Shown one piece after another: positions 56,690 to 64,000 of a stretch of 64,000 nucleotides of DNA. The notes below the pieces were generated by a model that was not told the origin of the DNA, did not search any database, and was given only the letters and a program-made list of their open reading frames with translations. The DNA comes from Nissolia schottii (taxonomy: Eukaryota > Streptophyta > Magnoliopsida > Fabales > Fabaceae), in NCBI GenBank assembly GCA_003254905.1, contig QANU01067139.1, positions 688,315-752,314 on the forward strand. The letters run 5' to 3'. Position numbers and translations under genes: made by a program. Numbering within the stretch: the stretch's first letter is position 1; the number at the start of each line of letters is the position of its first letter.

Positions 56690-57950
56690 CTCACAACATC
56701 ATTCACCATGTCCTCCACCCCTAGCTTTATCACAATTTTACAATAACAATGTTATCCTTGAGGTGTTATCAATGTGACCAAAGCACAAATTGAGGTAGTA
56801 CGTAGATAAATAATTTTCAGTTATTGCATTTGATATGATTTAGCAAGGAGTAGGTAGTGAAAATATAGGAGGAAGGTATGAAGTGGTTTGATCATTCAAA
56901 AGTCAAGTGTTAAAATTTTAAAACAATGATCATTAGAAAAAAGAAATTTTTTTTTTCGAAGGTTGTGATTTAGATAAAAGAGTGAAATATACGTTAGTGA
57001 TTGATTGATTTCATTTAAAACCATTTTGAATAGCATGATTCTTAGAAGAAATTTGTGGGTGACATTTATACAGATTTATATTTTGACAATTTAAAAGTAT
57101 GGTTATGACATTTATATATATTTTTCTATTATAATATTATATCTATTATTAAATAATATATATATATATATATATATATATTATCTATCTATTATAATAC
57201 ACTTTTTTTTATCACAAACTGGAATTTTTTTGACGGATGTAGTATTATGAGTTTTATTTTTATAGTTTATTCTAACATATATTAGGAGCCTATTTCATGT
57301 TGCTATAATTGATTTTTTGTGTGTGGGTGTGTGTGGTGGATTCATGTAGTCATAATTAGGGTAGAAAAAAAGCCTTTGCCTTGTACTATTACCATGTATC
57401 TTTGAATTCAAATGAAATTATACAAGGAAAAAAATAATTTGAATGAGTAAATTTGGCGATTTTCTTTTGATATGTATCTTTTATGCAAAATTTTATAGTA
57501 TTACAGTTATGTCTTTTGACGTAAATTTTGTGTTGTTATAATTTATAATGACTTTTTAGGTTGATTCTTGAGTGTATATCATTTTAATAGAAATTGGAAT
57601 AAGCTCTACAAAATACATGTTCAAGCTTTTCCGTATATTTTGAATGAGTAAGGGGAATTATAATTATTAACATGTATTCTTAAAAATCATTGGTAGCGTT
57701 GAGTTATGTTAAAATAGTTTGTAGCCCCTATAAAAAAATGGTAAGTACAAAAAAAAAGTTTAAATGAAGTTAGGAGAAGCATTAAACACCATATCTTGAT
57801 CCAAAATTTTAAGACAATGAATTTATGGATTCTCCCACTTATATATCATTCACTTAGTCCTCACAAACCTAATATGAAATATTTTTGTTAAATACTTACA
57901 CTTAAATTCCAACGACTTAATCATTCATATCATTTATTTCTATTGCGCAT
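56690..57950. other. Intergenic, AT-rich, with (AT)n tract
   Basis: No gene seen. A TA-repeat tract lies at about 57155-57182. Confidence 0.45.
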
Positions 57951-57959
57951 CGTGCTGGT

Positions 57960-58335
57960 TTTAATCTAATTATAAGTAGTGGATAAGCGGGAAAAAATAA
58001 ATCGGGGAGCAGATAGGCAAACCCCTTCGTTTTATCTCTATATTACCTCTATCTTTGTACTCTAAGCTCATCTATAAAAGCACACGACCCCTCAGGTCAT
58101 CATGTACCTCTCACTCTCCGCTTAGAGAATTCTCCTAATGCTTACTTGAGCGTCGGAATGCCTTTGCAGGTACACCCCGCCTCTCCGAGAGAATCCCGCT
58201 CAGAGCTTTCGTCCGAGCCTCCAAACTCACTCGTAGCCTTTACCCTCAGACTTAGAGCTTCCGTCAAGGTATCTTCCTTACTCGTTCAAGTAACCTCGTA
58301 CTCTGTACTAATTACTTACGAACAATTATTTAGCA
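57960..58335 (+). mobile_element. LTR-like fragment (gypsy type), ends unresolved
   Basis: The segment has TATA-like CTATAAAAGCACACGACC near 58073 and then TTGAGCGTCGGAATGCCTTT, GCAGGTACACCCCGCC near 58146-58182. That signature is typical of the R/U5 part of many plant gypsy LTRs and is related to the one in the solo LTR at 44.7-45.1 kb. It is GC-richer than its flanks, has no coding domains, and no clean TG...CA ends or target duplication were found. It lies about 400-700 bp upstream of PPR gene 3. Confidence 0.5.
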
Positions 58336-58699
58336 AAACAGTTTTGATAGTCAAACTCTCCACTAGTAGAGTACGTGCACCCTGGCAGTTATGAAGAATG
58401 AGAATTTGAAAAAAGTTATATGCGTGATATGATATATGATTGCACCTTCGATTTAACTGATTAAAGCTCTGAATCTGTGTCTTTACTACTAGTTCGATGA
58501 TTGGTCTGATTTTCTTAGTTTTAAAGAGAAGTTTGGTTTTAGGCGGGAGGCAAGAGGGAAGGTTGACTAACATTCCCATATTACCCGACCTTGCAATGAC
58601 GATGAACTCCAAATACGCAGCGTGTTCCGAGTATGTTGTCGCAGAGGGCGTGAAGTAAAGTGAAGTGATTCACTAATATTTGGGGTTTGATGCATTTTC

Positions 58700-60580
58700 A
58701 TGTTTCCATTCTTGAACCAAACACGAGTTCCTCACTCTTCACTTTCCCATTGCTCTTTCCTCCTAGACCACTGCTTATCTCCAAAATCTCTCAACTTTCT
58801 CAAAATCGTCCATGCCCACTTCCTCAAATTGGGATTCAACTCCTACACCTATCTGGGTAATCGCTGTCTCGACCTATACTCCGAGTTTGGCCAAACCCAC
58901 GACGCCTCCAAGGTGTTTGATGATATTACTCACAAGAATTCTACGTCCTGGAATATCTGCTTGAAAGGGTTGCTGAAAAATGGCCATCTTGGGAAGGCCT
59001 GCCACTTGTTTGATGGAATGCCTGTGAGAGATGTCGTTAGTTGGAACTCCATGATTTCAGGCTATGCCCATTGTGGGTTTTCTGGTCATGCCTTGGAGCT
59101 TTTTGTTGAGATGCAATATGCTGGTGTGAGACCGAGTGAGTTCACTTTCTCCATAATCATGTCGATCGTGTCTAGTCCCTGTCATGCTAAGCAGGTTCAT
59201 GGTAGGATGATCAGAAGTGGGATGGATTTGTCCAATGTGGTGCTTGGGAATTCGTTAATGAACATGTATGGGAAGCTTGGTCTTGTTGATTATTGCTTTG
59301 GCGTGATTTTGACTATGCAGAGGTTTGATGTTATCTCTTGGAACTCTTTGATGTGGGCCTGTCATAGAGCTGGACACTCGGATTTGGCTCTGGAGCAGTT
59401 TTATCATATGAGAGCTGCAGCGTTGTTTCCTGACCAATTTACATGTTCGATATTGATGAGTATCTGTTCTAACTTGGGAGATTTGGAAAAGGGTAAGCAA
59501 GTTTTTACCTTTTGTTTCAAGGTGGGGTTTGTTTATGATAGCATTGTATCAAGTGCTGCTATTGCCCTCTTTTCTAAATGCAACAGATTGGAGGACTCTG
59601 TCCAGCTCTTCAAAGAACATGATCGATGGGATTCAGCTCTATGCAATTCCATGATTTCAGGCTATGCTAGACACGATTTAGCTGAAGATGCTTTCCAACA
59701 TTTTGTGCTGATCTTGAGGAGGAATATTAGGCCAACTGAATACATGGTCAGTTGTCTTCTGAGCTCTGTTTCCATTTTCTTACCAGTAGAAGTGGGTAAA
59801 CAAATCCATTCTCTGGTTCCTAAATTGGGTTTTGAGTCAGATGCAGTTGTTGCCAGTTCACTCGTTGATATGTACGCGAAATTTGGATTTATCGATGATG
59901 CCTTGAATATCTTCAATGAAATAAAAATAAAAGATTTAGTGTCATGGAACACCGTAATGACAGGACTGACTTACAATGGCAAAGTGTCTGTGACCATGGA
60001 TGTCTTTAAGGAAATGATTAGAGAAGGTACACCACCAGATCGAATAACACTTGCCGCAGTTCTACGAGCATGCAACTATGGGAGTTTCGTTGATGAAGCA
60101 ATTAACATATTTTCCTCAATGGAGAAGGAATTTGGGGTAAAACCAGGGGAGAAACATTACGCTTACGTTGTGGAGTTGTTGAGTCAAGCTGGTAAGCTCA
60201 AAGAAGCAATTGACATTGCAGAAACAATGCCGTATAAGACTACTTCTGACATTTGGAGGTCAATTCTTTCTGCGTGTGCAATTCAAGAAGACTTGTGTGT
60301 TACCGAAAGAGTCGCAACCAAGTTAATGGCGAGTGAACCAGAGACATCATTACCTTACTTGGTGTTGGCTCAGGCATATCGAATGAGGGGCAGATGGGAG
60401 AGCATGGTTCGAGCGAGGAAGGCTGTGGAGCAAAGAGGCGCTAAAGAGTTCACTGGATACAGTTGGGTTGGGATAAAAAATAATGTGTACTCTTTTGCAT
60501 CAAATCAGTTGCAGCATTATGGTGGCAAGGATCTTTATTTGGTGTTGAATTTAATAGCCTGGGAGATGGAGAATGAATGA
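58700..60580 (+). CDS. Pentatricopeptide repeat protein, E/E+ class, At1g43980-like
   Basis: This intronless 626-aa protein has an N-terminus MFPFLNQTRVPHSSLSHCSF, plausible as a mitochondrial presequence. PLS repeats follow from about residue 50: LDLYSEFGQTHDASKVFDDI, SWNICLKGLLKNGHLGKA, VVSWNSMISGYAHCGFSGHA, LMNMYGKLGLVDYCFGV and LVDMYAKFGFIDDALNIFNE. The C-terminal part has an E domain (WRSILSACAIQEDLCVTERV) and an E+ region, GYSWVGIKNNVYSF, after which the protein ends without DYW. It is expected to bind a specific organelle RNA, probably for editing. The promoter lies close to, and may include, LTR-derived DNA at 58.0-58.3 kb. The frame is intact. The nearest Arabidopsis relative is named from memory. 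Confidence 0.93.
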   Translation: MFPFLNQTRVPHSSLSHCSFLLDHCLSPKSLNFLKIVHAHFLKLGFNSYTYLGNRCLDLYSEFGQTHDASKVFDDITHKNSTSWNICLKGLLKNGHLGKACHLFDGMPVRDVVSWNSMISGYAHCGFSGHALELFVEMQYAGVRPSEFTFSIIMSIVSSPCHAKQVHGRMIRSGMDLSNVVLGNSLMNMYGKLGLVDYCFGVILTMQRFDVISWNSLMWACHRAGHSDLALEQFYHMRAAALFPDQFTCSILMSICSNLGDLEKGKQVFTFCFKVGFVYDSIVSSAAIALFSKCNRLEDSVQLFKEHDRWDSALCNSMISGYARHDLAEDAFQHFVLILRRNIRPTEYMVSCLLSSVSIFLPVEVGKQIHSLVPKLGFESDAVVASSLVDMYAKFGFIDDALNIFNEIKIKDLVSWNTVMTGLTYNGKVSVTMDVFKEMIREGTPPDRITLAAVLRACNYGSFVDEAINIFSSMEKEFGVKPGEKHYAYVVELLSQAGKLKEAIDIAETMPYKTTSDIWRSILSACAIQEDLCVTERVATKLMASEPETSLPYLVLAQAYRMRGRWESMVRARKAVEQRGAKEFTGYSWVGIKNNVYSFASNQLQHYGGKDLYLVLNLIAWEMENE

Positions 60581-60584
60581 TATG

Positions 60585-63500
60585 TCTAAAACATGTCTAG
60601 GCAAAAAGAAAAAAAGTGAGAAACGATGAAAGTTGCTGTAGCAGTTGACAACGAATGTGGAATTGGGATTGGAAGTGAGTTTTGAATTACACTGTTGATG
60701 GTTGGGGAAGACGCAAAGAAAGAGGAAAACCTAAAATTTAGCAGGTACAATTAGATCAATTCTTTATCCATTCACCAAGAAGAAAAAAGATCAATTCTTA
60801 TATCCAGTCAATGATTTTGGAATTGCTTTTTTGAAACATATTTAAATCACAATTAATTAATTATCCTCAGAAAACAATATAAAGCCACACCGTATACTGT
60901 ATTGCAATTTCAAAATGATTCAAGAACTTGTTAAAAGTGATAGATGTTAATTAATATTTTACCTGTTGTTCTTTTAAAAGTGATAGATGTTAATGAATCA
61001 TAGGGGAGTCATTGTCTGTCTAATATGAATCAAATTTAATAGTTTTTTTAAAAATATTTTATACTTAAGGTGCAACTATGCTGAGTAGACATTTTTTTTT
61101 TACATAAAATACGAGATCTTTGACTAACAAGGTAGAAACAACTCCAAACTAATAAGTTGTTTTAAAAACAGTTTAAGTTAGGTAATTTGTTTTAATAACA
61201 CCAATTTAGTCAAAAAAGCTGCCTAACCCAAAAGAGAAGCTAAATTAGCCCTAAAAACGGGGCAAAGAAACCCCTATGACATGGCACATACTGGTGTCAC
61301 CACCCAGTAGGGTCCTTGTCCCAAATTTTCCACACAAAGTCATGGGAGATGCTCCTGTTGAGTGTTGACCCATCCGTCCAGCATGCACTATAGTTGCCTT
61401 CTCGAAGGGTATGGTTGAATGCAATAATCCACTTCTTCCTTCTCACACCATTGCTTCAATCCAGAGTGGATGGATTAAGGATTAATAATATAACTCATAT
61501 TTTGGTTTTAGTATATTTAATGAGAGGTTATGTCTAATTTTCACCCTTTTACTTTAGGTGAATGATGTACTCTACTAGAAAAAGTTGGTCCATGATATAC
61601 TTTTAAAAAATACGATCATCTTTGCCCTTTCTCTGACCACATCTCTACCCCTCTCTTCTCCCTCTCCTCTCCTTCTCTACCACACCACTCCTCTACTCAC
61701 CATCGGTGACTGCTACTGCCACTCTCACCGTTGTCACTCTTGCCACCTTCACCCCTCTCTCCTCCTCCCCCCAAACTCTCCCACTCTTCGTCTTCATCGT
61801 GGGACTTGGAGCCATCATGGTCAACCCTTAACTCCGCCACACTCGTTGTCCCTCACCTTTTGCAGATTTGCCACTGCCATGACACTCCCCCATCACGTGT
61901 AGCCACCACCCTGTGACCCCGTTGCCCTCTACTCAGATTTGAAGCAACTGTCGCGCGACGACCAAATCTGCATTTGTTTTAGATCTGAGATTGTTTTTAA
62001 AAAAATAGCAAGAGCTTGAGTTGGTGGTAGGTATACTTTTGAGCAATGTTTCATTTTGCCCTAGTTATTTTTTAACTTCAAAGCAAGAGAGATATGTGAA
62101 TGATTTGCTCTTTATGCTCTATTAAGTTTTGATAGTTTGTGCTTTCCCTGTGCAATTTTTGTTGCAGTAGGTTAGTTGTGTGAAGCATCTAGTGAACAAA
62201 GTAAATTAGGAAAGAAGAAAAAAGTAGGAAAAAGAGGAAAATAATGAGCAAAACAGATGTTTTTATGATGAATCGCCCCACAACGGATATGATTTTTGCA
62301 TGCTTCCGATTTTATGTTTTTGGTCTCTTGATAATGATGAAAATTGGAGTATCCAGATTTTAATGTAGGGGCATGACCACCACTGCGGATGGTGGCGCTG
62401 GCAGCAGACCTGCCTTCCTCCTCTGTCGTGGTAGAGCATATGTTGGCGCAAATCTTTAAAATTGTGTTGGATGGGAGGAGAATGGGTGAGGTCGAATAGA
62501 AAATGAATAGCTACATTTAAAAAAAAAATGTTTAATCATGTTTTATAGTATTGTTAAATGTAAATTGACCACGTGAATCCTTCACCAACACTTGCTTGGT
62601 GCAAGGTAGCAACCTGCTTAATCAGATTATAAATAAATTAAATAATTAACTTTTTTTTGTCAAGTCATTTTGGATTAGAGAAAATTTTCATCGGGCTTAT
62701 TTATTTTTCACTCCTAACCACCTGCCTTAACACACCACCAAATTAGGTTTATTAGGTTGTTCTAGCTAAGAGACCTAATATTATTAAAAAGTTAGGCTTG
62801 GGCATATATTCAATATGAAGGCTAGATTATAATTATTGAGACGCCAAATTTGGCAGAGTGCACGGCATCTCAATTGACCTAAGATTGCATTTTCTATTTA
62901 AAGCAAGAGGGGTTTGGGATGGTCACTGACAGATAGATGACTAAGCATGATCTACTAGACAAATATTTAATGGGTAAATCATATTCTTATAATTTTTTTT
63001 TTCTTGGATTCTTTCTCGAGAAAATTCTAATTTTATGCCTTGTGTGAATCTGATGGATATGAAGAGTGCATTTTCGTTTTTCAGGTGTAAATAAACCAAG
63101 CGTTGAATTAAAAATGCGGGGTTTAAAGAAAATAAACTACTAACACATGTTGAAACTCATTCTCACAATATAAGCAAAAATAATGCGTCGATCAGTTGGA
63201 AAATGAAATTTTATGTGAGAAGATATTTTTTCGTTCGATTTATGAATTTCTATGTTGGATACCTAAATTGAGGTAAAAGGAGCCAGGATAAGATCGACAC
63301 CTGTGTAAAAAAACTTCTCCTTTTGTTTTTTCTATTCAATAAACTTTTCCTTTTCTTTGTCTCTATCATTGTTTTTTTGTTGACTTGTTTTCTGTATCAT
63401 TGAATAGCATCTATCTAGATCATTATCACAATATTGAAGACTTAAGACCACAAACTCATTACGTTAAAGATAATATTAGCGAATCAATTAAACTGTTGTG

Positions 63501-64000
63501 AGGAATTCGGTTAGAGGTGAGACAACTTATAACTCTTACTCCATGTAAGGCATGAGAGTTTTTAAGTTGGTATTATATAGTGGTTCGGGCAATGCTTTAG
63601 TGTGGCAAGGTGCTTGCAAACTACTCTCAAATTACTATATGAATAATATAAAGTGATAATGTGTGTAAGAGATACCTTTTTAAGTAGCAAGAATTTCTCT
63701 TTTATTGTCTAAGTGTGGACGGTCAGATATTTGTAACGTTCACTAGCCTAATCATGGAGACTTCTGTCAAATTCTCTAATCATCTAACATAATGATACTT
63801 ATTTTATAACGTCACTAACTTGTTAATTGTTGAGTCGTTACAAAGTGATCATATTACTATATTGGTATGTAACATATAAGGAAAAAAAAAGAGCAAATGA
63901 AATACTAATGATTACTTAATTCATCATTAAACCAAGAAACCTAGCACAGTCAGTACTTAGTTAGATTTCTTAAATATCTAGTCAATGACTTGGTTCTAAC
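60585..64000. other. Intergenic, no gene seen
   Basis: The stretch is AT-rich apart from a C/T-rich patch at 61620-61960 whose frames are low-complexity Ser/Pro/Leu strings on the plus strand. A 62-codon minus frame at 62263-62451 is unassigned. No element ends, tRNA or repeat family was recognised up to the window edge. Confidence 0.45.

Noticed and set aside
61585-61916. Ser/Pro/Leu-rich plus-strand frames
   Set aside because: Low-complexity C/T-rich DNA open in two frames at once, with no start context, motifs or neighbours to support a gene.

Overview
The window is plant nuclear DNA: AT-rich, with spliced genes, long intergenic gaps, LTR retrotransposons, SINEs, MITE-like elements and many intronless PPR genes. 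The gene set (STAY-GREEN-like, TOM1-like, a Golgi PMT methyltransferase, PLS-class PPRs, an IDA-like peptide, FAR1/MULE remains) fits a dicot. The repeat content suggests a papilionoid legume, perhaps peanut or a relative; that last step is inference.

Layout. 0-5 kb: an array of a short TTTGTGCAC motif, a decayed wall-associated-kinase pseudogene (1.9-2.5 kb) and a small secreted IDA-like peptide gene on the minus strand (3.8-4.0 kb). 6.2-7.0 kb: a TATA-driven, probably three-exon gene of unknown function. 7.4-11.6 kb (minus): a complete eight-exon PMT24/25-type methyltransferase of 834 aa. 12.7-16.7 kb: gene-poor, with two non-autonomous DNA elements. 16.8-19.4 kb (plus): a complete five-exon STAY-GREEN-LIKE gene (250 aa), followed by a MITE with a perfect 9-bp target duplication and a short basic ORF. 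21.9-26.8 kb (minus): a complete TOM1-LIKE (VHS-GAT) gene, 516 aa in nine coding exons plus a 5' UTR exon. 29.0-31.2 kb (minus): a plant-specific Ser/Lys-rich protein whose short last exon lies across a 1.28-kb intron.

32.9-48.6 kb is a repeat-dominated block. It holds a TRIM-type miniature LTR element with internal 33-bp tandem repeats, two tRNA-derived SINEs of one family in opposite orientation, a decayed FAR1/MULE transposase-derived gene, a probable gypsy solo LTR, and a 6.3-kb old, broken Ty1/copia element that itself carries a 421-bp solo LTR. 49.3-60.6 kb carries three intronless PPR genes in the same orientation, presumably organelle RNA-processing factors of different subclades, separated by a prohibitin pseudogene fragment and another LTR-like segment. 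60.6-64 kb shows no supportable gene.

The genes do not form a pathway: chlorophyll metabolism (SGRL), ubiquitin-cargo sorting (TOL), cell-wall polysaccharide methylation (PMT) and organelle RNA processing (PPR) are ordinary neighbours on a plant chromosome. I found no convincing undescribed system. The most unusual signals are the TTTGTGCAC motif arrays shared between the left edge and the FAR1/MULE region, the repeat-bearing TRIM, and the sharp base-composition step inside two of the PPR genes. Exon boundaries were worked out by hand from GT/AG sites, reading frame and family conservation; for the three long spliced genes the exon lengths sum to a multiple of three.
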